A program made the position numbers and the translations under genes. This document shows positions 27,729 to 35,621 of a stretch of 64,000 nucleotides of DNA, piece after piece. The notes beneath the pieces are model-generated. The model saw only the letters and a program-made list of their open reading frames with translations. It was not told the origin of the DNA and did no database searches. Every line of letters starts with the position of its first letter. Within the stretch, counting starts at the first letter, position 1. This stretch comes from Streptomyces capillispiralis (GTDB lineage: Bacteria > Actinomycetota > Actinomycetes > Streptomycetales > Streptomycetaceae). The stretch covers positions 6,322,501 to 6,386,500 of the forward strand of contig NZ_VIWV01000001.1 in assembly GCF_007829875.1 (NCBI RefSeq), read 5' to 3'.

Positions 27729-29111
27729 ATGACCTCGAACGACGCACCCGTCCCCGCGCCCGGCGACCGGCCTCACCGCCGTCGCGCCCTGGGCCGGGGC
27801 CCGGGAGCGGTGCCGCCGGCCGGGCCGGAGGCCGCCCCCACGCCGGCGGCGCCGGGTCGGACGCCCGCGGAGGACGAGGCGGCGGCCGGGCCGGACGGGC
27901 GGCCGGCGGAGGAGAGCACCACGACGGCACCCGGGACGCCCTCCACGCCGGTGCACGACGGGGCCGTGCTCCCGCCGGGAGGCGGACACGGGGCATCCGA
28001 AACGCCCCCCGGGCCGGTGCCCGAGGGCGTGATGCCGCCGGGACACGGACCCGGCACCCTTCCGCCGGCGGCCACGGGCCACGGGCCCCAGGAACCGCCC
28101 GCCGCGGCCACGACGGTCCCGGGCGGCCCGGACCTGCCGTCGGGGCGGGAGACGGACGCCGAGGGCGCCTCTGAGGCCCGGAGGGAGTCTCCGGGTGAGC
28201 CGCATGCCGGACCCGGCGTTGCGTCGGGGGACCGGCCGGGCGGGGCGCCGGGGGCGGTCCCCGTGGGGGCCGGTGACTCCGGGAGCGCCGACGACGGCGG
28301 TGACGGCCGGTTCAAGGTGCGGCTGTCCAACTTCGAGGGCCCCTTCGACCTGCTGCTCCAGCTGATCTCCAAGCACAAGCTGGATGTCACCGAGGTCGCC
28401 CTGTCCAAGGTGACCGACGAGTTCATGGCGTACATCCGGGCCATGGGACCGGACTGGGACCTGGACGAGACGACCGAGTTCCTGGTCGTGGCGGCCACGC
28501 TGCTCGACCTCAAGGCGGCGCGGCTGTTGCCCGCCGCCGAGGTGGAGGACGAGGCCGACCTCGCCCTGCTGGAGGCCCGTGACCTGCTGTTCGCGCGCCT
28601 GCTCCAGTACCGCGCGTACAAGCAGGTCGCGGAGATCTTCAGCCGCCGCCTGGACGGCGAGGCCCGGCGCCACCCCCGTACCGTCGGACTCGAACCGCAG
28701 CACGCCGAGCTGCTGCCCGAGGTCGTCATCGGCATCGGCCCCGAGGGGTTCGCCAGACTCGCGGTCAAGGCGATGCAGCCCAGGCCCAGGCCGCAGGTGT
28801 ACGTGGACCACATCCACGCGCCGCTGGTCAGTGTCCGGGAGCAGGCCGGGGTCGTCGTCGCGCGGCTGAGGGAACTGGGAGAGGCCAGCTTCCGCCTGCT
28901 GGTGCAGGACACCGACGACACGCTGACCGTCGTGGCCCGCTTCCTCGCCCTGCTGGAGCTGTACCGCGAGAAGGCCGTCGCCCTCGACCAGGAGACCGCG
29001 CTCGGCGAGCTGACCGTGCGCTGGACCGGAGGGGACGGGGACGCCGCCACCACCGTCACCGACGAGTTCGACCGGCCGCCCGAGCAGCCGAAGGAGGACA
29101 GGAAGACGTGA
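27729..29111 (+). CDS. scpA: segregation and condensation protein A (kleisin)
   Basis: 460 aa from ATG 27729. The family core is at residues ~195-450: FKVRLSNFEGPFDLLLQLI, then KHKLDVTEVALSKVTDEFMAYI and FLVVAATLLDLKAARLLPA, which form the N-terminal SMC-binding helical domain. A winged-helix at the C-terminus (EKAVALDQETALGELTVRW) binds the SMC head. The first ~190 residues are an unusual Pro/Gly/Ala-rich extension not needed for the kleisin fold; typical ScpA is ~250-280 aa. Forms the condensin complex with ScpB and Smc. It overlaps scpB by GTGA. Confidence 0.93.
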   Translation: MTSNDAPVPAPGDRPHRRRALGRGPGAVPPAGPEAAPTPAAPGRTPAEDEAAAGPDGRPAEESTTTAPGTPSTPVHDGAVLPPGGGHGASETPPGPVPEGVMPPGHGPGTLPPAATGHGPQEPPAAATTVPGGPDLPSGRETDAEGASEARRESPGEPHAGPGVASGDRPGGAPGAVPVGAGDSGSADDGGDGRFKVRLSNFEGPFDLLLQLISKHKLDVTEVALSKVTDEFMAYIRAMGPDWDLDETTEFLVVAATLLDLKAARLLPAAEVEDEADLALLEARDLLFARLLQYRAYKQVAEIFSRRLDGEARRHPRTVGLEPQHAELLPEVVIGIGPEGFARLAVKAMQPRPRPQVYVDHIHAPLVSVREQAGVVVARLRELGEASFRLLVQDTDDTLTVVARFLALLELYREKAVALDQETALGELTVRWTGGDGDAATTVTDEFDRPPEQPKEDRKT

Positions 29112-29773
29112 GCGAGGAGACCACCGAGGCCCCCGCGGGACCGCGCGCCGTCGCGGACCTCGCCCTCGGGCCCGCCCTGGAGGCGGTCCTCATGGTCGTG
29201 GACGAGCCCGCGACCGAGGAGCACCTGGCGAAGATACTGGAGCGCCCGAAGCGGCAGGTCGCGGCCGCGCTGCGGGAGCTGGCCGACGAGTACACCGCCC
29301 AGGGCCGCGGCTTCGAGCTGCGGCTCGTCGCGGGCGGCTGGCGCTTCTACACCCGCCCCGAGTACGCCCCGGCCGTCGAGGGCTTCGTCCTGGACGGTCA
29401 GCAGGCCCGGCTCACCCAGGCCGCCCTGGAGACCCTCGCCGTGGTCGCCTACCGGCAGCCGGTCAGCCGCAGCCGCGTCTCCGCCGTGCGCGGAGTCAAC
29501 TGCGACGGTGTGATGCGCACCCTGCTGCAACGCGGTCTGATCGAGGAGGCGGGCACGGAACCCGAAACAGGTGCGATCCTGTACACGACGACGAACTACT
29601 TCCTGGAGCGGATGGGCCTGCGCGGTCTGGACGAGCTCCCGGAGCTCGCGCCCTTCCTCCCGGAGGCGGAGGCGATCGAGGCCGAGACCCAGGAAGGCGT
29701 GCCGTCGTTCGATCCGGACGCACCGGACCCGGACGACGGTCCACCGACGAACACGACGACGACGGAATTCTGA
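29108..29773 (+). CDS. scpB: segregation and condensation protein B
   Basis: 221 aa, GTG 29108. Two winged-helix domains: the first includes DLALGPALEAVLMVVDEPATEEHLAKIL, and the second includes LTQAALETLAVVAYRQPVSRSRVSAVRGVNCDGVMRTLLQRGLI, the family hallmark around residues 100-140. Acts as a dimer bridging ScpA in the Smc-ScpAB condensin. A ~35-residue acidic tail (ETQEGVPSFDPDAPDPDD) is typical of actinobacterial members. Its stop overlaps the next start by one base (TGATG), so scpA, scpB and rluB are one operon. Confidence 0.94.
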   Translation: MSEETTEAPAGPRAVADLALGPALEAVLMVVDEPATEEHLAKILERPKRQVAAALRELADEYTAQGRGFELRLVAGGWRFYTRPEYAPAVEGFVLDGQQARLTQAALETLAVVAYRQPVSRSRVSAVRGVNCDGVMRTLLQRGLIEEAGTEPETGAILYTTTNYFLERMGLRGLDELPELAPFLPEAEAIEAETQEGVPSFDPDAPDPDDGPPTNTTTTEF

Positions 29774-30816
29774 TGCGAAGCAGTGGCAGCGGAAACAGCG
29801 GCGGACGCGGTAACCACCGCGGAGCCGGCAACAACAGGGACCAGAAGCAGGGGCAGGGCCGCCCCCGCAAGCCCCGCCCCGAGGAGCGCCGCTACGACGT
29901 CGGCCCCGGTGCCACCAAGGACGGTCCGAAGGCCGGGCGCGGCGGCGCCAAGCCGTCGCCCCAGAAGGGCGGCCGGGGCCGCACCGCCCCGGCGCGTTCG
30001 CGCGAGTACGAGACGCGGATCGAGGAGCGCAACCGCGACCGGTACGCGGACCGCAAGGAGGTCAAGCTCCCGAAGACCTTCCCGGGCGCGGAGCAGGAGG
30101 GCGAGCGGCTGCAGAAGGTCCTCGCCCGCGCGGGCTACGGCTCCCGGCGTGCCTGCGAGGAGCTGATCGAGCAGGCCAGGGTCGAGGTCAACGGCGAGAT
30201 CGTCATGGAGCAGGGCAAGCGGGTCGACCCGGAGAAGGACGAGGTCAAGGTCGACGGCCTGACCGTGGCGACGCAGTCGTACCAGTTCTTCTCGCTGAAC
30301 AAGCCCGCCGGTGTCGTCTCGACGATGGAGGACCCCGAGGGCCGGCAGTGCCTCGGCGACTACGTCACCAACCGTGAGACCCGGCTCTTCCACGTCGGCC
30401 GGCTCGACACCGAGACCGAGGGCGTCATCCTGCTCACCAACCACGGCGAGCTGGCGCACCGTCTCACCCACCCGAAGTACGGGGTGAAGAAGACCTACCT
30501 CGCGCACATCGTCGGGCCCATCCCGCGCGACCTCGGCAAGCGCCTCAAGGACGGCATCCAGCTGGAGGACGGCTACGCGCGCGCGGACCACTTCCGGGTC
30601 GTGGAGCAGACCGGCAAGAACTACCTCGTCGAGGTGACCCTGCACGAGGGCCGCAAGCACATCGTGCGCCGCATGCTCGCCGAGGCCGGGTTCCCCGTCG
30701 ACAAGCTGGTGCGCACCGCCTTCGGCCCGATCACCCTGGGCGACCAGAAGTCGGGCTGGCTGCGCCGGCTGTCCAACACCGAGGTCGGCATGCTGATGCA
30801 GGAGGTCGACCTCTAA
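29773..30816 (+). CDS. rluB: 23S rRNA pseudouridine synthase, RluB/RsuA family
   Basis: 347 aa, ATG 29773. A highly basic disordered N-terminus (~100 residues, Arg/Gly/Lys/Gln-rich) precedes an S4 RNA-binding domain (LQKVLARAGYGSRRACEELIEQARVEVNG, residues ~112-150). The catalytic domain has Asp in FHVGRLDTETEGVILLTN near residue 212. It converts a uridine in 23S rRNA (U2605 in E. coli RluB) to pseudouridine. Pairing with scpAB is conserved in Gram-positive bacteria. The end of the gene is 15 nt before a 45-nt palindrome that could also stop its transcript. Confidence 0.93.
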   Translation: MRSSGSGNSGGRGNHRGAGNNRDQKQGQGRPRKPRPEERRYDVGPGATKDGPKAGRGGAKPSPQKGGRGRTAPARSREYETRIEERNRDRYADRKEVKLPKTFPGAEQEGERLQKVLARAGYGSRRACEELIEQARVEVNGEIVMEQGKRVDPEKDEVKVDGLTVATQSYQFFSLNKPAGVVSTMEDPEGRQCLGDYVTNRETRLFHVGRLDTETEGVILLTNHGELAHRLTHPKYGVKKTYLAHIVGPIPRDLGKRLKDGIQLEDGYARADHFRVVEQTGKNYLVEVTLHEGRKHIVRRMLAEAGFPVDKLVRTAFGPITLGDQKSGWLRRLSNTEVGMLMQEVDL

Positions 30817-30831
30817 AGGCTTGTGCTTCCA

Positions 30832-30876
30832 CCGCACCCCCTTTTATAGTCGCAGTGACTATTAAAGGGGGTGCGG
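30832..30876. promoter_or_regulatory. 45-nt near-perfect palindrome over the Nudix regulator start (candidate operator/terminator)
   Basis: Left arm CCGCACCCCCTTTTATAGTC (30832-30851), spacer gcagt, right arm GACTATTAAAGGGGGTGCGG (30857-30876). The arms pair at 19 of 20 positions. The inner ATAGTC-N5-GACTAT resembles NrtR-type operators as I recall them. The outer GC-rich arm contains the GTG at 30871 and the purine-rich aaaggggg that would serve as the ribosome-binding site for GTG 30880. The element could be a repressor site, the rluB terminator, an RNA hairpin hiding the start, or all three. Confidence 0.75.
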
Positions 30877-30879
30877 GTG

Positions 30880-31599
30880 GTGGACGGCTACGACAGGCAC
30901 GCCTTCGAACCCTTCGCCGTCACCGTCGACCTCGCCGTGTTCACGATCCGCGGGGGCGCGCTGCACGTCCTGCTCGTCGAGCGGGGCGAGGAGCCCTACG
31001 CCGGGCGGTGGGCGCTGCCCGGAGGATTCGTACGGCCGGACGAGTCCGCCGAGCGTGCCGCGCGGCGGGAACTGGGCGAGGAGACCGGGCTGACGGACGT
31101 GTCCGGGCTGCACCTGGAGCAGCTGCGGACCTACAGCGAACCCGGCCGCGACCCCCGGATGCGGGTCGTGTCCGTCGCCTTCGCCGCGCTCCTCCCGGAC
31201 GCGCCCGAGGCACACGGCGGCAGCGACGCCGCGCAGGCCCGCTGGACACCGTACGGCTCCGCGCGGGGGCTCGCCTTCGACCACGACCGGATCCTCGCCG
31301 ACGCGCGGGAACGGGTCAGCGCCAAGCTCGAGTACACCTGCCTCGCCACCGCCTTCTGCCCGCCCGAGTTCACCCTCGGGGAACTCCAGCAGGTCTACGA
31401 GACCGTGTGGGGCACCGCCCTCGACCGGCCCAACTTCCGGCGCAAGGTACTCGCCACCCCGGGCTTCGTCGAGGCCGTCCCGGGCGCCGCGCGCCTCACC
31501 GGCGGCCGCGGCAAACCCGCCGCCCTCTACCGCGCGGGCACCGCCACCGCCCTCCACCCGCCCCTGCTCCGGCCCACCCCGGAAGGACGCCCCGCATGA
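30880..31599 (+). CDS. Nudix-winged-helix protein, NrtR-like ADP-ribose-responsive regulator/hydrolase
   Basis: 239 aa from GTG 30880 (MDGYDRHAFEPFAVTVDLAVF), chosen because aaaggggg lies 8 nt upstream; GTG 30871 and 30877 are in frame. An N-terminal Nudix domain has a complete box at residues ~47-70: GGFVRPDESAERAARREL then GEETGL. A C-terminal winged helix has LGELQQVYETVWGTALDRPNFRRKVL and GRGKPAALYRAG (residues ~165-230), as in NrtR. NrtR proteins repress NAD-related genes and are released by ADP-ribose; many have lost catalysis, but here the REL-x-EE residues are intact. It overlaps the ADP-ribosylglycohydrolase gene by ATGA and likely controls both through the palindrome at 30832. Confidence 0.9.
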   Translation: MDGYDRHAFEPFAVTVDLAVFTIRGGALHVLLVERGEEPYAGRWALPGGFVRPDESAERAARRELGEETGLTDVSGLHLEQLRTYSEPGRDPRMRVVSVAFAALLPDAPEAHGGSDAAQARWTPYGSARGLAFDHDRILADARERVSAKLEYTCLATAFCPPEFTLGELQQVYETVWGTALDRPNFRRKVLATPGFVEAVPGAARLTGGRGKPAALYRAGTATALHPPLLRPTPEGRPA

Positions 31600-32630
31600 C
31601 GCCCCACGGCACGACGAACGCCGTCACCAAGCGCGCCGCCACCGGAGCGCTCACCGGACTCGCCCTCGGCGACGCGCTGGGCTTCCCGACCGAGTTCGAC
31701 GACGTCCCGTCGATCCTCGCCACGTTCGGCCCGTGGCGGCAGATGGAGCTGCCCCGGCCGGCGATCGTCACCGACGACACCCAGATGACGCTGGCCCTGG
31801 GCAGGGGGCTGCGGACGGCGATGGAGCGGGGCACGCTCGCGCCGAGACGGCTGACGCGGCCGGTGCGCGAGGAGTTCGTGGAGTGGTGGCGCTCGCCCGA
31901 GAACAACCGCGCCCCCGGCGCCACCTGCCTCAAGGCCTGCCACCTGCTCGCCCACGAGGACCGGCCCTGGCAGGACGCCTCCCAGACCGGCTCCAAGGGC
32001 TGCGGCGCCAACATGCGGGTCGCGCCGATAGGCCTGGTCCCCGGCCTGACCGACGAACAGCGCGCGGGCGCCGCCCAGGTGCAGTCGGCGCTCACCCACG
32101 GACACCCCACCGCGCTCGCCGCCTCCGACCTCACCGCGCACGCCGTACGCCTGCTGGCCGAGGGCGCCGAGCCGACCGGGCTGATCGGACTGCTGCGCTC
32201 CTACGCCTACGACAACCGCACCCGCTACCACGAGTCCTGGCTCGGCGACCTGTGGACCCGCGCCCAGGACCCCACCCCCGAACACTTCATCGCGCGCGGC
32301 TGGGACGAGTGCCTGGAGATCCTCGGGCGCCTCCAGGAGGCCGTGCGCACCGTCTCGCCGGAGACCGACCCCTGCCTGGCCACCGGCGAGGGCTGGATCG
32401 CGGAGGAGGCCCTGGCGACCGGCCTGCTCTGCTTCCTCCTCTTCGTCGACGAACCCCTCACCGCCCTGCGCCGCGCCGCCTGCACCGCGGGCGACTCCGA
32501 CTCCATCGCCTGCCTCACGGGCGCCTTCGCCGGCGCCCACCTGGGCGCGGACGCCTGGCCGGCGGACTGGGCCGACCGCATCGAGTACCGGGACGAGCTG
32601 CTGGCACTGGGAACGCTCTGGGACGCCTGA
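31596..32630 (+). CDS. ADP-ribosylglycohydrolase (DraG/ARH family)
   Basis: 344 aa, ATG 31596 overlapping the upstream stop, with ggaagga about nine bases before it. Family signatures: TGLALGDALGFPTEF at the N-terminus, the metal-binding VTDDTQMTLALGRGL near residue 59, CGANMRVAPIGL near 136, and the C-terminal DSDSIACLTGAFAGAHLGA near 298 that completes the di-metal site. The enzyme should hydrolyse ADP-ribose from a modified protein, nucleic acid or small molecule in the cytoplasm. Co-transcription with a Nudix regulator suggests the ADP-ribose it releases is sensed or destroyed by its partner (inference). No ADP-ribosyltransferase gene is next to it. Confidence 0.92.
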   Translation: MTPHGTTNAVTKRAATGALTGLALGDALGFPTEFDDVPSILATFGPWRQMELPRPAIVTDDTQMTLALGRGLRTAMERGTLAPRRLTRPVREEFVEWWRSPENNRAPGATCLKACHLLAHEDRPWQDASQTGSKGCGANMRVAPIGLVPGLTDEQRAGAAQVQSALTHGHPTALAASDLTAHAVRLLAEGAEPTGLIGLLRSYAYDNRTRYHESWLGDLWTRAQDPTPEHFIARGWDECLEILGRLQEAVRTVSPETDPCLATGEGWIAEEALATGLLCFLLFVDEPLTALRRAACTAGDSDSIACLTGAFAGAHLGADAWPADWADRIEYRDELLALGTLWDA

Positions 32631-32657
32631 CCCGGCCGGGAGCGCGCGGGGGAGGAC

Positions 32658-33359
32658 TCAGGGCCTGGGCCGATCGCTCCGCAGGGCCGAGGAGCGGCGG
32701 GTGCGCAGGAGGAAGTCCTCCACGCGGCGCCGGTCCGGCTCCTCGGGCAGCGGGCCGTGCCGGGCGGCCTCCGCGGCCTCCTCCGCCAGCCGCGTCATCC
32801 AGGACTCCACCCCGGACCAGGGCACCTCACCGCGCTTCACCGCGAGCAGCGGTGCGCGCTCCTCGCCCACGTCGATCGTGAGGACGCCCGTGCGGAGCAG
32901 GTCCCGGGCGCTGATCAGCAGACGGAGCAGGTGCATGGCGTGCTTCCAGCGCGGGGCCCCGTGGGAGCGCACGTCGGCCTCCAGCTTGCGGCGCTGGCCG
33001 TGGGCGTAGCGGGTGAACGTCTCGTGGACCGCCCGGGACAGGAATGCCCCGCGCAGCTCCAGCAGCTCGCGGCCGGTGGCGTCGGCGTACTCCACGAGCG
33101 GGGAGTGCAGGCACTCCAGGATGTTGGGGTTGGCGCGCAGGGCCAGCTCGCAGAAGCGTTCCAGCTCCCAGCTGAACTGCTCCTCGGCCGGCCCCTCGAC
33201 ATGCGTCGGCGGCTTGTCGAAGCGCCAGAACAGGGCAGTGGGCGCGAGGAAGACGCCCCGGCGGTCGGTGTCGCTGCCCTCCGTGGCCAGACCGAAGGCG
33301 CGCGAGCCCATGACGCAGGCGTAGATCGTGTGGTCGGCAACCAGGGTCTCGGGGCGCAT
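32658..33359 (-). CDS. nucleotidyltransferase superfamily protein (YcgL/PF10127-type)
   Basis: 233 aa, ATG 33359. The N-terminal polymerase-beta-like signature is YACVMGSRAFGLATEGSDTDRRG (residues 13-35): GSRAFG, with the SDTD metal-binding pair and the DRRG ending typical of PF10127. LRANPNILECLHSPL near residue 78 and a helical C-terminal half (RWKHAMHLLRLLISARDLL) also match. The family is thought to transfer nucleotides to an unknown acceptor; members occur near tRNA-repair and conflict systems. It converges with the ADP-ribosylglycohydrolase gene (28 nt between stops). The N-terminal motif is complete, so activity is likely. Confidence 0.8.
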   Translation of the reverse strand: MRPETLVADHTIYACVMGSRAFGLATEGSDTDRRGVFLAPTALFWRFDKPPTHVEGPAEEQFSWELERFCELALRANPNILECLHSPLVEYADATGRELLELRGAFLSRAVHETFTRYAHGQRRKLEADVRSHGAPRWKHAMHLLRLLISARDLLRTGVLTIDVGEERAPLLAVKRGEVPWSGVESWMTRLAEEAAEAARHGPLPEEPDRRRVEDFLLRTRRSSALRSDRPRP

Positions 33360-33381
33360 GCCCGGGAGCGTACGCGGCGGT

Positions 33382-33795
33382 TCACGCCAGGCGGATCGAA
33401 TTTCCCTCCACCGTGATCGACTGCTCGGGCAGCGCCCGGGTCGCCGGGCCCCGGTCCACCGAACCGTCGGCGATCCTGAACCGGCTGCCGTGGCAGGCGC
33501 AGTTGATGGTGCCGTCCGCCACGCCGGCCACCACGCAGTTCTGGTGGGTGCAGATCGCCGAGAAGGCCCTGAAGTCGCCCTCCTCGGGCTGGGTCACCAC
33601 CACCTTCTCGTCCTTGAGGACCGTCCCGCCGCCCACCGGGATGTCGGCGGTCGAGGCCAGCTCCTGCCCGGCGGTGGCGTCCGGTGCGGGCGATTCCGAC
33701 GAGGGGCCGCCCTCGCCGCCACCGCCGCAGCCCGCGGCCAGTGCCGCCGCGCCGGACGCGAGAAGGACCGTGCGGCGACTCGCACGACGGGTCAT
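33382..33795 (-). CDS. secreted Rieske [2Fe-2S] lipoprotein
   Basis: 137 aa from ATG 33795 (ggag 7 nt upstream); longer starts lack a good ribosome-binding site. An N-terminal twin-arginine-like stretch MTRRASRRTVLLASG leads to a lipobox LAAG-C with Cys23, so it is a membrane-anchored lipoprotein, probably exported folded by Tat. Rieske box 1 is C82-T-H84-Q-N-C87 and box 2 C99-A-C101-H102-G-S: Cys82, His84, Cys99 and His102 bind the cluster, and Cys87-Cys101 form the disulfide. The size is that of small actinobacterial Rieske proteins of unknown redox partner, not the bc1 subunit. It lies 22 nt from the nucleotidyltransferase start, same strand. Confidence 0.88.
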   Translation of the reverse strand: MTRRASRRTVLLASGAAALAAGCGGGGEGGPSSESPAPDATAGQELASTADIPVGGGTVLKDEKVVVTQPEEGDFRAFSAICTHQNCVVAGVADGTINCACHGSRFRIADGSVDRGPATRALPEQSITVEGNSIRLA

Positions 33796-34041
33796 GACGT
33801 CACTCCGAGGGGATCCGGGGGCAGGGGGCGGGGGAGAGAGCGGGGGAGCACCGTGGTGCACGGCCGGCGGTCCCCGCATCCTGACACCGAATGGGCCGAA
33901 GGTTAAGCAATGAGTGGTGAAGTGTCATCAAACGGGCACGCCGTCCCGTCTCAGCGGGCGAGCGCCCGGCCACGGCCGTCCCGGGCCTGACTACGCTGGA
34001 TGACCGAACAGCAGACACGCACGTCAGCAAGGAGCATCGTC

Positions 34042-34404
34042 GTGGCGGTACGCGCGGTCCGTGGGGCCGTCCAGTTGGAGCGGGACGAGGCCGGTCACAT
34101 GGAGGAGCAGGTCGGCGCCCTGCTCACCGCGATCATCGAGCGCAACGGCCTGCACACCGACGACCTGATCAGCCTCTGGTTCACGGCCACGCCCGACCTG
34201 CACAGCGACTTCCCGGCCGTCGCCGCCCGCAGGCTCGGCATCGTCGACGTCCCCCTGATCTGCGCCCAGGAACTCGACATCGCCGGCGCCATGCCCCGCG
34301 TCGTCCGGGTCCTCGCGCACATCGAGTCCGACCGGCCCCGCGCCGACATCGCGCACGTCTACCTCGGCGCCGCGGCCGCCCTGCGCAAGGACATCGCCCA
34401 GTGA
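34042..34404 (+). CDS. aroH: chorismate mutase, AroH type
   Basis: 120 aa from GTG 34042 with aaggag seven bases upstream. Matches the trimeric monofunctional AroH family: VRAVRGAVQLERDEAGHMEEQV at the start (Arg7 equivalent), LISLWFTATPDLHSDFPAVAARRLG in the middle, and the ending DIAHVYLGAAAALRKDI (Tyr and Arg of the active site). It converts chorismate to prephenate. It overlaps tyrA by four bases (GTGA), so the two steps towards tyrosine are coupled. Earlier in-frame starts exist at ATG 34000 but lack a ribosome-binding site. Confidence 0.94.
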   Translation: MAVRAVRGAVQLERDEAGHMEEQVGALLTAIIERNGLHTDDLISLWFTATPDLHSDFPAVAARRLGIVDVPLICAQELDIAGAMPRVVRVLAHIESDRPRADIAHVYLGAAAALRKDIAQ

Positions 34405-35486
34405 GAACCGCACTCGTCATCGGCACCGGACTCATCGGCACGTCCGCCGCCCTCGCCCTGTCCCAGCGGGGCGTCACGGTCCACCTCGCCGACCACGACC
34501 CGGAGCAGGCCCGCACGGCCGCCGCGCTCGGCGCCGGGACGGACGAGAGCCCCGACGGGCCGGTGGACCTGGCCCTCGTCGCCGCCCCGCCCGCCCACGT
34601 GGCCGACGTGCTCGCCGACGCGATGCGGCGCGGGGTGGCCCGCGGCTACCTCGACGTGGCCAGCGTCAAGGGCGGACCGCGCCGCGAGCTCCAGGCACGC
34701 GGGCTCGACCTGGCCTGCTACATCGGCACCCACCCCATGTCCGGACGTGAGAAGTCCGGCCCGCTGGCCGCCTCCGGCGACCTCTTCGAGGGCCGCCCCT
34801 GGGTGCTGACCCCGACCCGGGACACCGACACCGAGGTGCTCAACCTCGCCCTCGAACTGGTCTCGCACTGCCGTGCCGTGCCCGTCGTCATGGACGCCGA
34901 CGCCCACGACCGTGCCGTGGCCCTCGTCTCCCACATGCCGCACCTGGTGTCCAGCATGGTCGCCGCCCGTCTGCAGCACGCCGAGGAGGCCGCCGTACGG
35001 CTGTGCGGGCAGGGCATCCGGGACGTGACCCGGATCGCCGCCTCCGACCCCCGGATGTGGATCGACATCCTGTCCGCCAACCCCGGGCCGGTCGCCGACC
35101 TGCTCACGGACGTCGCCGCCGACCTGGAGGAGACCGTGCGCGCCCTGCGCGCGCTGGAGTCCTCCGACGCGGACAAGCGCCGCGAGGGCGCCACGGGCAT
35201 CGAGGACGTGCTGCGCCGGGGCAACGCCGGCCAGGTCCGCGTCCCCGGCAAGCACGGCACCGCGCCGCGCGCCTACGAGGTCGTGACGGTGCTCATCGAC
35301 GACCAGCCCGGCCAGCTGGCCCGGATCTTCGCCGACGCCGGCCACGCCGGGGTCAACATCGAGGACGTCCGCATCGAGCACGCCACCGGACAGCAGGCCG
35401 GTCTGATCCAGCTGACGGTGGAGCCCAAGGCGGCACCGGTGCTCTCGGCGGGCCTGCGGGAACGGGGCTGGGCGATCCGGCAGTGA
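34401..35486 (+). CDS. tyrA: prephenate dehydrogenase with ACT domain
   Basis: 361 aa, GTG 34401. N-terminal Rossmann fold with ALVIGTGLIGTSAALALSQ at residues 4-22. The catalytic segment contains CYIGTHPMSGREKSGP near 111-126, with the family His. The helical dimerisation domain follows. A C-terminal ACT domain (EVVTVLIDDQPGQLARIF then NIEDVRIEH, residues ~291-360) presumably senses tyrosine. It produces 4-hydroxyphenylpyruvate from prephenate with NAD(P)+. A 10-bp hairpin lies between it and cmk. Confidence 0.95.
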   Translation: MRTALVIGTGLIGTSAALALSQRGVTVHLADHDPEQARTAAALGAGTDESPDGPVDLALVAAPPAHVADVLADAMRRGVARGYLDVASVKGGPRRELQARGLDLACYIGTHPMSGREKSGPLAASGDLFEGRPWVLTPTRDTDTEVLNLALELVSHCRAVPVVMDADAHDRAVALVSHMPHLVSSMVAARLQHAEEAAVRLCGQGIRDVTRIAASDPRMWIDILSANPGPVADLLTDVAADLEETVRALRALESSDADKRREGATGIEDVLRRGNAGQVRVPGKHGTAPRAYEVVTVLIDDQPGQLARIFADAGHAGVNIEDVRIEHATGQQAGLIQLTVEPKAAPVLSAGLRERGWAIRQ

Positions 35487-35561
35487 GGGGCCGGGGCCGC
35501 CCTTCCCCCGAAGGGCCGGATCGTCCGCTTGTCGGAAGGGTTCCGGGGAGCCAGTAACCTG

Positions 35562-35587
35562 GTGCGGGGCGTGTCCGCGCCCCGCAC
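35562..35587 (+). terminator. hairpin between tyrA and cmk
   Basis: GTGCGGGGCG (35562-35571), loop tgtccg, CGCCCCGCAC (35578-35587): a perfect 10-bp stem, no T-run. It may end the aroH-tyrA transcript or sit in the cmk leader, whose ribosome-binding site ggaagg is 20 nt downstream. Confidence 0.5.
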
Positions 35588-35621
35588 ACCCCACACCAGC
35601 GCACCAGGAAGGTGTTCCTCC

